Part shown: positions 15,066 to 24,021 of the stretch, piece after piece | How positions within the stretch are numbered: the first letter of the stretch is position 1 | Layout: each line of letters begins with the position of its first letter | NCBI GenBank assembly: GCA_937891015.1 | Contig: CALAPY010000057.1 | Coordinates: forward strand, 1 to 33,013 | DNA: 33,013 bases | Reading direction: 5' to 3' | Source: UBA2108 sp002713215 | GTDB taxonomy: Bacteria; Bacteroidota; Bacteroidia; Flavobacteriales_G; Salibacteraceae | Made by a program: the position numbers and the translations under genes | Notes under the pieces: generated by a model | What the model saw: only the letters and a program-made list of their open reading frames with translations | The model's database searches: none | Told to the model about the DNA's origin: nothing

Positions 15066-16406
15066 ATGAAGATTGTAATTGCGGGAGCTGGTGAAGTAGG
15101 AGTTCATTTAGCTAAGTTATTAGCAGACCAGGCTCAGGATATAATTTTAATTGACCGAAACAAATCCCGACTTAAATACGCCGAAGCGCATACCGACGTG
15201 CTGGTAAGCAGAGGAGATGTAACCTCGGTTGGGGTGCTTGAAGAAGTTGGAGTTGGTAACTGTGACCTGCTTATCGCCGCAACAGATTCTGAAACCACTA
15301 ACCTGACCGTAGCCATTTTGGGAAAAAAGCTGGGTGCGGGTAAAACCATTGCCCGGATTGCCAATACGGAACTGATTAACAACTACGATAAATTAGGATT
15401 CGAATCTTTGGGAATTGACTCATTGATTTCTCCTGAAAAGCTGGCTTCGGAAGAAATTGCCTTTTTAGTGAAGCAAAGTGCCTTTACTGATGCCTTCCAG
15501 TTCGAAAAAGGAAAGCTCAACCTGATTGGAATTCACCTGGGTGACACCGCTCCCATTATCGATAAAACCATTCGCGAGGCGGCAGACTTAAACCCACACC
15601 TCAACTTTATGGCGGTAGCCCTTCACCGCAATGGTGAAACGGTAATTCCCCGTGCCGATACAAAAATTTTAAAGGGCGACGACTGTTACTTTATAGCCCA
15701 AAAGGAAGGAATCAACCGGGTGTTGAACCTTACGGGTAATCAATCTATGTCTTTTAAGAATGTAATGGTACTTGGAGGGAGTAAAATTGGTATCAAAACC
15801 TGCCAGGCACTATGCAAGGACTATAAAATAAAACTCATAGAGCAAAACCGGGAAAAAGCTTTTGAATTGGCCGACCAATTGGAAAAGGTTTTGGTAATTC
15901 AAGGCGATGCTCGTGATGTGGAATTGTTGGAAGAAGAAAACATCGAGCAAATGGGCGTTTTTATCGCCGTTACTGGTAACAGCGAAACCAACATTATGAG
16001 TTGCCTGGTGGCCAAAGCACATGGTGTTCCAAAAACCATAGCTCTGGTAGAAAACATGGAGTACATTCACCTGTCGAAAACGGTGGGTATTGATGTCTTC
16101 CTAAACAAAAAACTAATTGCGGCCAGTAGCATTTTCCAGCACGTAAGACAGGGGAATGTTATTAGCTCCACCATGCTTCGGGGAATTGACGCAGAGATTT
16201 ATGACTTTGAAGTTACCCGCAATTCTAAGATCACCCAAAAGCCATTGCGGGACCTCAAGTTTCCAAAATCTGCTGTAGTGGGTGGCGCGGTTCGAAATGG
16301 AAAAACCCTGATAACTATGGGTGACTTTCAGGCCAAGCCCAACGATAAACTCATCGTATTTTGTTTACCAGAATCCGTAAGAAAAGTTGAAGCTTTTTTC
16401 AAATAA
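15066..16406 (+). CDS. trkA: Trk potassium uptake NAD-binding regulatory protein
   Basis: 446 residues with the doubled RCK layout of TrkA: two NAD-binding domains and two TrkA-C domains. The first Rossmann motif is GAGEVG at 7-12 with D30 closing strand two; the second is the GGSKIG segment near residue 235. TrkA is cytoplasmic, sits under the TrkH dimer and gates K+ flow in response to nucleotides. The stop is four bases before the trkH ATG, so the two subunits are made from one message, driven by the -7 element at 15036. Confidence 0.94.
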   Translation: MKIVIAGAGEVGVHLAKLLADQAQDIILIDRNKSRLKYAEAHTDVLVSRGDVTSVGVLEEVGVGNCDLLIAATDSETTNLTVAILGKKLGAGKTIARIANTELINNYDKLGFESLGIDSLISPEKLASEEIAFLVKQSAFTDAFQFEKGKLNLIGIHLGDTAPIIDKTIREAADLNPHLNFMAVALHRNGETVIPRADTKILKGDDCYFIAQKEGINRVLNLTGNQSMSFKNVMVLGGSKIGIKTCQALCKDYKIKLIEQNREKAFELADQLEKVLVIQGDARDVELLEEENIEQMGVFIAVTGNSETNIMSCLVAKAHGVPKTIALVENMEYIHLSKTVGIDVFLNKKLIAASSIFQHVRQGNVISSTMLRGIDAEIYDFEVTRNSKITQKPLRDLKFPKSAVVGGAVRNGKTLITMGDFQAKPNDKLIVFCLPESVRKVEAFFK

Positions 16407-16410
16407 AAGA

Positions 16411-17859
16411 ATGCTCAATTGGGGCATCATTATCAATGTCCTGGGACTCCTCTCTTCTATCAATGGCATTTTCATGATGTTTTGCATTCCTGTGGCCTAC
16501 TCCTATAATGAGGATATGACCACCTTCATGTATTCCAGCGTCATCTGCTTTGCGGTTGGTTTACTAATGATGATACTTACCAAAAACCACAAAAAGGAAC
16601 TCAAAAAACGGGAGGGCTACCTCATTGTTACACTGGGTTGGCTTATGCTTTCCTTTTCGGGAACCCTGCCCTACCTTGTTTCGGGAACCATTCCTTCATT
16701 TACCAACGCCTTTTTTGAAACCATTAGTGGGTATACCACAACCGGTGCAACTATACTCACCAACATTGAAGTGCTGCCCCATGGCATTTTGTTTTGGAGG
16801 AGCATCACTCATTGGATTGGTGGTATGGGTATTATTGTGCTTACCATTGCCATTCTTCCACTTTTGGGAATTGGAGGTATGCAGCTGTTTGCCGCCGAAT
16901 CTCCCGGGCCAAGTACAGACAAAATGCACCCGCGTATTAAGGAAACGGCTAAGCGCTTGTGGGCTATTTATGTATTCCTGACCATGCTTCAAACCATATT
17001 ACTTATGGTGGGAGGAATGACAGTTTTTGACGCAGTTAACCATGCCATGTCAACCATTTCCACTGGAGGATTTTCAACCAAAAATGCAAGCATAGCCTAT
17101 TTTGAATCGGATTACATTCATTGGGTGATTACTGTGTTTATGTTTATTGCGGGCATCAACTTTACCATGACCTACTTTGCACTAAAAGGAAACTTCAACC
17201 GACTCCTGAGAAATGAAGAATTTAAGTTCTACTCACTAGCGGCGGTTGGAAGTGGAATTGTCGTTTCCCTTTTGGTAGCTTTCGTTAACGGATATCCTTT
17301 AGAACAAGCCTTTCGGGAAGGCTTTTTTATGGTGGTTGCCATCGGAACCAGTACGGGCTTCGTTACGGCCGATTACACCGCCTGGTCTCACCTTGTTGTT
17401 ATCATTTTCTTTTGGCTCATGTTTATGGGAGCATCCGCTGGGTCCACTTCAGGTGGGGTTAAAGTGGTGAGGCATCTAATCATCTTTAAGAACAGCTTGT
17501 TGGAACTAAAAAAACTCATCCACCCTTCTGCAATTATTCCGGTTAAGCTCAATAAGAAGGCGGTACCCGAAGAGATTGTCTTTAATGTACTTTCCTTCAT
17601 CCTCATCTACTTACTGATTTTCATATTCGGTGCCTTTGTAATGTCTGCACTGGGGTTGGATTTTAAAACGGCAATTGGTGCTTCCATTGCCTGTATTGGC
17701 AACATTGGCCCTGGACTAGGAGATGTAGGCCCGATTGACAACTACGCACAAATACCGATGCCCGGAAAATGGTTCCTTTCCTTTCTTATGTTGTTGGGAA
17801 GGCTTGAGTTATTTACGGTGTTAATTCTAATTACTCCGTTCTTTTGGAGGAAGAATTAA
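16411..17859 (+). CDS. trkH: Trk-type potassium transporter, membrane subunit
   Basis: 482 residues, about ten membrane segments. The four pore loops of the SKT superfamily are visible: SGYTTTGATIL, MSTISTGGFST, GTSTGFVT and IGNIGPGLG, each with a central filter Gly. The loop GASAGSTSGGVKVVRH matches the TrkH intramembrane gate region. It imports K+ with TrkA as regulator. A longer frame from TTG 16387 would overlap trkA and put a hydrophilic head before the first helix, so ATG 16411 is preferred. Confidence 0.94.
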   Translation: MLNWGIIINVLGLLSSINGIFMMFCIPVAYSYNEDMTTFMYSSVICFAVGLLMMILTKNHKKELKKREGYLIVTLGWLMLSFSGTLPYLVSGTIPSFTNAFFETISGYTTTGATILTNIEVLPHGILFWRSITHWIGGMGIIVLTIAILPLLGIGGMQLFAAESPGPSTDKMHPRIKETAKRLWAIYVFLTMLQTILLMVGGMTVFDAVNHAMSTISTGGFSTKNASIAYFESDYIHWVITVFMFIAGINFTMTYFALKGNFNRLLRNEEFKFYSLAAVGSGIVVSLLVAFVNGYPLEQAFREGFFMVVAIGTSTGFVTADYTAWSHLVVIIFFWLMFMGASAGSTSGGVKVVRHLIIFKNSLLELKKLIHPSAIIPVKLNKKAVPEEIVFNVLSFILIYLLIFIFGAFVMSALGLDFKTAIGASIACIGNIGPGLGDVGPIDNYAQIPMPGKWFLSFLMLLGRLELFTVLILITPFFWRKN

Positions 17860-17927
17860 ATGTAAAGATTAAAAAGAAAAATGTAAAAGGTCAAAAAGAA
17901 ATGCCCTTTTAATTATTTCAATTCTTC

Positions 17928-18485
17928 TTAAAAAGAATAACTAATTCTCCATTTAATGGGTAACGTCCATTGGTTAGTAAAAGACTCAGGAGCACCATTG
18001 TCTCGTCGAATATAATTTTCATGCTGGTATCCAGCTGAGGCTTCAAATCCCCAATGTTCTTTTAAACCGTAAAAACCAATTCCGGCACCAACAAAATATT
18101 TGTCCCAGGAGAGTTTTCCAGACATGTAATGCTTGGGCCTGTTATCGGTAAAGTCACACAATCCAAAATCGGTGCTTACAACTGCGAAAGGAGAAAACCA
18201 ATTGTCAGTTAAGTGAAGTTTTAGAAAAGGACCAAAACTACCGTAAGCAATGTTGTAGTCGCGAACGCCAGCATTAACATCCAAGCCCACCTGAAACCGG
18301 TTTACCACGAAATAACCGTATCGCAAATACAATTGAGTTCCATAGGCTTCTGCCGAAGTCATATCTGCAATGGAAGCTCCAATTTGCTGAGCTCCCTTGT
18401 CCAAAAATCCTGTACTTTCTTTTTCTTGTGCGAATAGCCCAAAACTGAAGGCTATAAATAATGCGGATAATATGGTCTTAGTCAT
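17928..18485 (-). CDS. Small outer-membrane beta-barrel protein
   Basis: 185 residues. A signal peptide (MTKTILSALFIAFSFGLFAQ) is followed by alternating amphipathic strands such as TQLYLRYGYFVVNRFQVGLDV and YFVGAGIGFYGLKEHWGFEASAGYQ. The chain ends in an aromatic residue (WRISYSF), the usual signal for BamA-assisted insertion. It resembles OmpW/OmpX-like porin-family proteins. Substrate or role is not visible. The gene lies 12 bp after the helicase stop on the same strand and is probably read through from it. It converges with trkH. Confidence 0.8.
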   Translation of the reverse strand: MTKTILSALFIAFSFGLFAQEKESTGFLDKGAQQIGASIADMTSAEAYGTQLYLRYGYFVVNRFQVGLDVNAGVRDYNIAYGSFGPFLKLHLTDNWFSPFAVVSTDFGLCDFTDNRPKHYMSGKLSWDKYFVGAGIGFYGLKEHWGFEASAGYQHENYIRRDNGAPESFTNQWTLPIKWRISYSF

Positions 18486-18497
18486 GATCTTATTGTA

Positions 18498-20165
18498 TTA
18501 ACTGTTGTCTCGATTTACCCTTAATTCCCTACCGTTCATTTCCTTCCCTCTAAAAGAAGACGAAACGGTACTTGAATGCTTTTTATTGATGTCAAAATAA
18601 GCATTGAGGTTTCTCATTCTGACATCTAAAATATCTGATTTTTTAATGCCCGATTCCCTGCTGATGAAGTTTCTTAGCTTGGACTGATCCATACCATCCT
18701 TCTCTCCCAGGTTAATGAAGAAGCTAACTACGTTTGGATCTTTTTTGCCTGGCTTCCTGGATGCTCTTTCCCTATCTCTTCTACTCTCTCTCCTTCTATC
18801 ACCACGGCGATCGCCCCGATCACCTCTATCTCTTGATCTGGACGTATCGTTAAGGTCTTTGTGGTCTTTCTTGTAATTGAGTTTATTTAATTCGTGGCTC
18901 ACCAACTTATCAATCAACTCATCGATTTCCATCCCGTGCCAGGTTTCGTAGGCAGCATCTAAAATTTCTTCGGTAAGATGAACAGACTTTTTGGTATCCC
19001 GAATGGATTCGAAATGCAACTGCATTCGATTAATCTGTACGTCTGAAACCGAAGGTACTTTTACCTTCTCGAACTTAATTTTAAGACGAGACTCATATTC
19101 TTTAAGTTTTTGAACCTCTCGACTATTGACCAACGCCAATGAGATTCCCTTCTTTCCTGCACGTGCAGTTCTTCCACTTCGGTGGGTATAGTACTCGCGC
19201 GAATCGGGCAATGAATAATGAATGACATGGGTTAGGTTGTTTACATCAATACCTCGGGCAGCAACATCTGTGGCCACAACAACCTGGAGCTCGTGACTTT
19301 TAAAACGACGCATAACCCGCTCACGCTGCGCCTGCGACATGTCTCCATGCAGAGGCTCAACCTTGTAATCATCTTTTGCCAGTTTCTCAGCCACATTTTG
19401 CGTATCAATTTTGGTCCTGCAGAAAATAACACCCCTCATGTCCGGGTCGCGATCCAGGAATCGTTTTAACCCCTCCATCTTATCCGATGTTTTCAACTGA
19501 GCAAACTGATGTTCAATGTTTTTATTGGTTTCCTCTCCGCTGGTTACCCTTATCTCAATAGGATCAACCATGTATTCATTAGAAATACGCCGTATTTCGT
19601 TAGGCATGGTAGCAGAAAACAACCAGGTCATTTTAGAATCAGGAGTGTGTGACAGAATAATATCAATATCCTCTTTAAAACCCATGTTGAGCATTTCATC
19701 GGCTTCATCGAGTACCACTACTCCAACCTTACCCAAATTAATTGCTTTTCGGTTCACCAGGTCTATCAACCTTCCCGGTGTAGCAACAATTACTTGTGGG
19801 TTCGATCTTAGTTCTTTCATTTGGGGTACAATGTTAGCCCCGCCATAAACAACTGTAATTTTTAAGCCCCTTTTATATTTAGCGTATGCTTTTAGTTGCT
19901 CTGCAATCTGCATACTCAATTCACGGGTAGGTGCAACCACCAATGACTGGGTTACCTGCCTCTCGGGATCAACGTAATCCAACAATGGGAAACCAAAAGC
20001 ACAGGTTTTACCTGTTCCAGTTTGAGCAAGTCCAATAAAGTCCGAATCTTGTTGATTCAAAATTGGAATGGATTGAGCTTGAATTTCAGTTGGATTTTCA
20101 AAACCTAACTCCGGAAGAACCTTTATCAGTTCTTCAGAAAGGTCTAAATCAGTGAATTTTACCAC
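18498..20165 (-). CDS. DEAD-box RNA helicase with DbpA-type RNA-binding domain
   Basis: 555 residues. The RecA-like core shows the full set: Q motif NPTEIQAQSIP (24-34), Walker A AQTGTGKT (47-54), PTREL (79-83), DEAD (153-156), SAT (184-186), and HRSGRTARAG in the second lobe. A basic, Arg/Asp/Ser-rich linker follows around 440-475 (RDRGDRGDRRGDRRRESRR). The last 75 residues are a DbpA RNA-binding fold (VSFFINLGEKDGMDQSKL, IKKSDILDVRMRNLNAYFDI). Proteins of this architecture unwind RNA in ribosome assembly, cold adaptation or decay. The start is GTG 20165 (V-K-F-T-D), because the family begins FxDL near residue 5. A close relative of CsdA/DeaD or DbpA; exact role cannot be told. Confidence 0.93.
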   Translation of the reverse strand: MVKFTDLDLSEELIKVLPELGFENPTEIQAQSIPILNQQDSDFIGLAQTGTGKTCAFGFPLLDYVDPERQVTQSLVVAPTRELSMQIAEQLKAYAKYKRGLKITVVYGGANIVPQMKELRSNPQVIVATPGRLIDLVNRKAINLGKVGVVVLDEADEMLNMGFKEDIDIILSHTPDSKMTWLFSATMPNEIRRISNEYMVDPIEIRVTSGEETNKNIEHQFAQLKTSDKMEGLKRFLDRDPDMRGVIFCRTKIDTQNVAEKLAKDDYKVEPLHGDMSQAQRERVMRRFKSHELQVVVATDVAARGIDVNNLTHVIHYSLPDSREYYTHRSGRTARAGKKGISLALVNSREVQKLKEYESRLKIKFEKVKVPSVSDVQINRMQLHFESIRDTKKSVHLTEEILDAAYETWHGMEIDELIDKLVSHELNKLNYKKDHKDLNDTSRSRDRGDRGDRRGDRRRESRRDRERASRKPGKKDPNVVSFFINLGEKDGMDQSKLRNFISRESGIKKSDILDVRMRNLNAYFDINKKHSSTVSSSFRGKEMNGRELRVNRDNS

Positions 20166-20326
20166 AGTAATTGTATTAGGGCGCGAAGGTACGTTTAATT
20201 AATTGGTTGGAATGCTTTTAATTCGTAGTCATTTGAATAGAACAACCTTAGGTTTACTCATCTTTGAATTGCCATCCAAATGGCCAATGATCGTTATTTT
20301 TGAAGTATTACCCAATCTGGTTACGA

Positions 20327-20974
20327 ATGGCATGTGAACATTGTGAAGGAGCAGATCGCCTGTTCGATTTAAAAGGGGCCAAAAAGGAGCTTAAGGTTTA
20401 TAAAAAACGTGGAGCCCTTAAGGCAACCAGGCATCTAATTGAACTTTTGGAAGAAGAGTCTTTCAAGGACAAATCATTACTTGACATTGGAGGTGGAATT
20501 GGCATTCTACAATGGAATCATTTGGAAAATAATGGACGGGATACAACAGGCGTTGATGCCTCATCGGGATATTTAAATATTGCAGAAGAAGTTGCTAATG
20601 AAAAAGGACTAAGTGATAAAACCAGGTTTCTGTTTGGTGATTTCCTCGATGTCCATGCTGATATTCCTGAACACGATTTTGTAACTATGGACAAAGTTAT
20701 TTGTTGCTACCCTGATTATAAGACGCTTATAAAAACAGCAAGTTCGAAAAGCAAAGAACTTCTGGCAGTATCGTTTCCGATGGATGGAATAATAGCTGAA
20801 TTCGCTCAATGGCTTGGAATAATGTTTATGAAGTACATCAAAAACAATCCTTTTCGTCCATATGTGCATCCGGTAAGAGAAATTGAAAGGGTGATTAGTG
20901 AATCGGGTTTTGACCTCATATCCCAATCCAGATCTTTTCCCTGGCACATTCGGGTTTACAAGAGAAACAACTAA
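20327..20974 (+). CDS. SAM-dependent methyltransferase with N-terminal CxxC-type motif
   Basis: 215 residues from ATG 20327. It starts MACEHCEGADRLFD, a Cys-x-His-Cys motif that also opens a family of methyltransferases scattered in bacteria. The class I SAM fold has LLDIGGGIGILQ (motif I, around 61-72), an acidic VDAS at the end of strand two, GDFLDV, and MDKVICCYPDY with a Cys-Cys pair. These features resemble the BchM-like (Mg-protoporphyrin O-methyltransferase-like) annotated group, but no chlorophyll genes are present and the substrate is unknown. A longer form from TTG 20300 would add nine residues before the conserved MxCxHC start. The stop is two bases from the next, convergent gene's stop. 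Confidence 0.8.
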   Translation: MACEHCEGADRLFDLKGAKKELKVYKKRGALKATRHLIELLEEESFKDKSLLDIGGGIGILQWNHLENNGRDTTGVDASSGYLNIAEEVANEKGLSDKTRFLFGDFLDVHADIPEHDFVTMDKVICCYPDYKTLIKTASSKSKELLAVSFPMDGIIAEFAQWLGIMFMKYIKNNPFRPYVHPVREIERVISESGFDLISQSRSFPWHIRVYKRNN

Positions 20975-20976
20975 GG

Positions 20977-21555
20977 TTATTGTACGATCAACTTGTGCGT
21001 GTGGACCTTGTCTCCAATCTTTACATTAACAAGGTAACTTCCTGCTGCTAATGCCTCGTTCATATCAATGGCAATAACGGAATGATCTCCATGATTAATT
21101 ACAGTAAAATCGATCAGGAACTCGGTTCCAATGAAATTATTGACAAGCACCTGCAATTCGCTTGATTCCGTATTGGGAATCTTCATAAACATGGTTTGTC
21201 CACTGTTCGGATTGGGATAGAGTTCAATTTGAACTTCTTCCAGCAGGTTCATATCCAACAATACTTTTTCCAAATTGAAGTATTCCCGTTTACCATCATA
21301 ATCCGTTTGGCTCAATCGATAGTAACTAACTCCATCCACTGGATTCATATCGGTTTCATGATATTCCGTTTCTTCATTGGTTGTACCCTGACCGGTAACC
21401 TGAACTACTTCTTCAAAAGTGCTTAAGTCGGTTGAACGCTCTACCGTAAAATAGTCGTTGTTAATCTCGCTGGACGTAACCCAAAAGAGGTCAACCACCT
21501 TCTCATCGGGGTCAGGGGTTGCACTAAACTCAACCAATTCAACCGGAAGCGGAGT
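20977..21555 (-). repeat. C-terminal T9SS cassette, copy A (192 residues)
   Basis: Runs from a PLPVELVEF motif to the stop and is the same length to the base (579 bp) as copy B at 23443-24021. By eye about 70-75% of residues agree, with identical blocks such as KVVDLFWVTSSEINNDYFTV and QIELYPNPNSGQTMFMKIPN. Divergence is spread evenly. Confidence 0.85.
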
Positions 21556-23307
21556 TTGACTAAAATCAATTGATCCAATTGTAAAATGATCGTTGTTATC
21601 TATATCTATTCCAGTCCATTGGTAAACATTGCTTCCAAGATGAGTCGCTCCGCTGGTTGAAGTAGCACCTGAAGCAAAAGTTCCATCACCATCAATTAAA
21701 AGTCTTAAATCCGATGTAGTAATACTACCCGGAACCGAAGACAAGTCGAATGTAATGGTTACAGTACCCACTTCTCCGGCCTCACTGGCTGACCATTGTC
21801 TTTCCAATCTGCTCTCTATGCCTGTTGGAAGATCAGTAACTCCATCGGAACTTAAAGCACCATTATCGTGCCCCCATATAAGAAACTCACTGTTTCCCAG
21901 CCCTGAAGGTGTATGAATACGAACAATACCTGTCCCCTGCCCGTCTTCGTGACTTGACCCATCAGAGGCCTGACCTATTCCTGCTACATCAAAATCGAAT
22001 CCGGAATCGTCTTCGTCGTAAAGGCTGTTGGCATCCATACTAAATCCGTATTTGGCCGCCATTGCATTGTGTATAATGTATCGTTGGGCGGTGTTAATGG
22101 GTGAGTCGAAAATGATTACCTCAGCCAATGATGCATTAATGTTTCTTCCTGAAGTACTTTGTTCATCCCCAATATACAGACTATTGGAATTGGTCTGCGG
22201 GGTTTTGGTTTCGCTATCGGTCTCCGTATGATCTCCATTGATATGCATTTCAAAATTGCTTTGGTCATAATCGAGCTGATATACTCCATAAACTGAATTG
22301 GAAAAGGTTTCTCCTGACTCGGAATCGGTACTTCTACTTGCATCGGTAAACTTTACCGGATAGTGAAAGTTTCCTGTACTTGGATAATTGGTCAAAAACT
22401 CATAGTTCTCATTGGCGTCTGTTCCTTTTACTACAAAAGCATTGTAGTTTTTATGTGTATTTACAATACCAACGACTATGATTGACCAGGTAGTCAAATC
22501 CAGGCTATTGTCATCCGACGCAGTCAGGTAATCGTTGCTCCCATCAAAGGTTATAATGGGATGTGAATTCGTGCCTGAAGAATTATATGTTGGTCTATTT
22601 GAAGAAGCCGGTGGCGTACAATGATTGGTATAACCCGATTGATCGCTCCATTGAGTAACGGCTGTACCCGAAGTTGAGACTCCCTGGTTGGCATCCAACC
22701 ACAGCACCATGCTACCCGAACCATCGGTATCTCCTACTCCACCCGGACCATCTTTTCCCATACTTGCAGTTCCGGTTACCGTAATATCATCAAAAATCGA
22801 GCGTTCACCACTTCCATCGTTAAACATAGTTACAGTTATAGTTAAGGTAGTTCCACTTAAACCAGTTACCGTGTTTGTAGCCGTATTAAAATCACCATCT
22901 CCGTTACCATCTCCAAATTCTACATTTCCAGATCCAATGTTGTAAAAGGTTTCAATTTTATCGTTTCCACCATTATCACAGTTACTCTCTTTTAGATTTA
23001 TTGAAATGGACACATTGGAATATCCTGAAATGGAAATGGATTCTGAAGTCCAGGTAACTGTATTATCCAGGTTTCTTCCATTCATGGAAAGCGTTCCATT
23101 GAGTACTTGGTTACTTTCAACACGCCACCAGTTACTTGTTGTTCCAGACTTTGTCCAATCGGCACCACTTGGAGTATTGTTGTCCTGGGCGGTTTCATCA
23201 TTGTCGGAATAGCCAGTTTCAAAGTCTACAGACCAAATGGTGGTTTGAGCCTCAACCATTAAGCTCATACAAATGCAAATGGATAGGTAGACAAACTTGT
23301 TCAGCAT
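20977..23307 (-). CDS. Secreted LamG-like multidomain protein with T9SS sorting domain
   Basis: 776 residues. Signal peptide ends near LMVEAQ. Residues about 25-180 look like a carbohydrate-binding or MAM-like beta-sandwich (VDFETGYSDND). Residues about 200-400 resemble a laminin-G/concanavalin domain (MVLWLDANQGVS, IITFDGSNDYLTA, EMHINGDHTET, SLAEVIIFDSPI). A further beta domain at about 420-580 contains FLIWGHDNGAL and RLERQWSASEAGEV. The last 192 residues are a fibronectin-like module and T9SS sorting domain (YPNPNSG, AGSYLVNVKIGDKV) that match the neighbour at 23443 without any indel. Function is probably surface adhesion or glycan contact. Confidence 0.85.
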   Translation of the reverse strand: MLNKFVYLSICICMSLMVEAQTTIWSVDFETGYSDNDETAQDNNTPSGADWTKSGTTSNWWRVESNQVLNGTLSMNGRNLDNTVTWTSESISISGYSNVSISINLKESNCDNGGNDKIETFYNIGSGNVEFGDGNGDGDFNTATNTVTGLSGTTLTITVTMFNDGSGERSIFDDITVTGTASMGKDGPGGVGDTDGSGSMVLWLDANQGVSTSGTAVTQWSDQSGYTNHCTPPASSNRPTYNSSGTNSHPIITFDGSNDYLTASDDNSLDLTTWSIIVVGIVNTHKNYNAFVVKGTDANENYEFLTNYPSTGNFHYPVKFTDASRSTDSESGETFSNSVYGVYQLDYDQSNFEMHINGDHTETDSETKTPQTNSNSLYIGDEQSTSGRNINASLAEVIIFDSPINTAQRYIIHNAMAAKYGFSMDANSLYDEDDSGFDFDVAGIGQASDGSSHEDGQGTGIVRIHTPSGLGNSEFLIWGHDNGALSSDGVTDLPTGIESRLERQWSASEAGEVGTVTITFDLSSVPGSITTSDLRLLIDGDGTFASGATSTSGATHLGSNVYQWTGIDIDNNDHFTIGSIDFSQTPLPVELVEFSATPDPDEKVVDLFWVTSSEINNDYFTVERSTDLSTFEEVVQVTGQGTTNEETEYHETDMNPVDGVSYYRLSQTDYDGKREYFNLEKVLLDMNLLEEVQIELYPNPNSGQTMFMKIPNTESSELQVLVNNFIGTEFLIDFTVINHGDHSVIAIDMNEALAAGSYLVNVKIGDKVHTHKLIVQ

Positions 23308-23363
23308 TTTCTTATTAAGTAAATATTCTACTTATAAATTAACCGATTACGAAACAATTGGTT

Positions 23364-23371
23364 CAAAGTTA
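23364..23371 (-). promoter_or_regulatory. -7 element TAACTTTG (minus strand)
   Basis: Exact TAnnTTTG on the minus strand, 56 bases before ATG 23307 in the 135-bp gap after the giant gene. It suggests that the 776-residue protein can be expressed independently. Confidence 0.4.
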
Positions 23372-23442
23372 CCTCAAACACCTATTTTCTTTATTGTTTA
23401 TGGACGAAACCAATGGTAATTCGATATATGCTACCCTATGCC

Positions 23443-24021
23443 CTACTGAACAATTAATTTGTGCGAATGAACCTCGTCACCTACTTTAATATTAACCATG
23501 TAGCTTCCAGCAGCTAATTGCTCATTCATTTCAATGGCTACGACAGAATGGTCTCCCTGATCTATGACCGTGAAATCCACCAAAAACTCCTTTCCGATAA
23601 AATCATTAACCAGTACTTTCAATTCTTCCGAATTGGCATTCGGAATTTTCATAAACATGGTTTGGCCACTATTTGGGTTAGGATATAGCTCAATTTGAAT
23701 TCCAACAGATTGAGCCAGGTCAAACATTACTTGTTCAACATCAAAATGCTCTACTTTTCCGTCAAAATCGGTTTGGCTTAGACGGTAATAACTGATTCCT
23801 TCAAGTGGTTGCTCATCCCGCTCGTGGTATTCTGTTCTTTCATTGGTTGTGCCCTGTCCGGTCACCTGAAGTACTTCCTCAAACTCTTTTAGGTCTTTGG
23901 TTCGTTCAACGGTAAAATAATCGTTGTTGATTTCGCTGGACGTAACCCAAAACAAATCCACTACCTTTTCAGTTTCATTGGCTGTAGCTTTAAATTCAAC
24001 CAAATCAACGGGCAAGGGGTT
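23443..24021 (-). repeat. C-terminal T9SS cassette, copy B (192 residues)
   Basis: Begins at a PLPVDLVEF motif and ends at the stop; exactly 579 bp, as in copy A. It holds a fibronectin-like module and the sorting domain together, so the pair was duplicated or exchanged as one unit between the two neighbouring genes. Confidence 0.85.

Noticed and set aside
20259..20266. CATCTTTG as promoter of the methyltransferase
   Set aside because: First base of TAnnTTTG is not matched and no -33 element is seen, so it was not listed as a feature.
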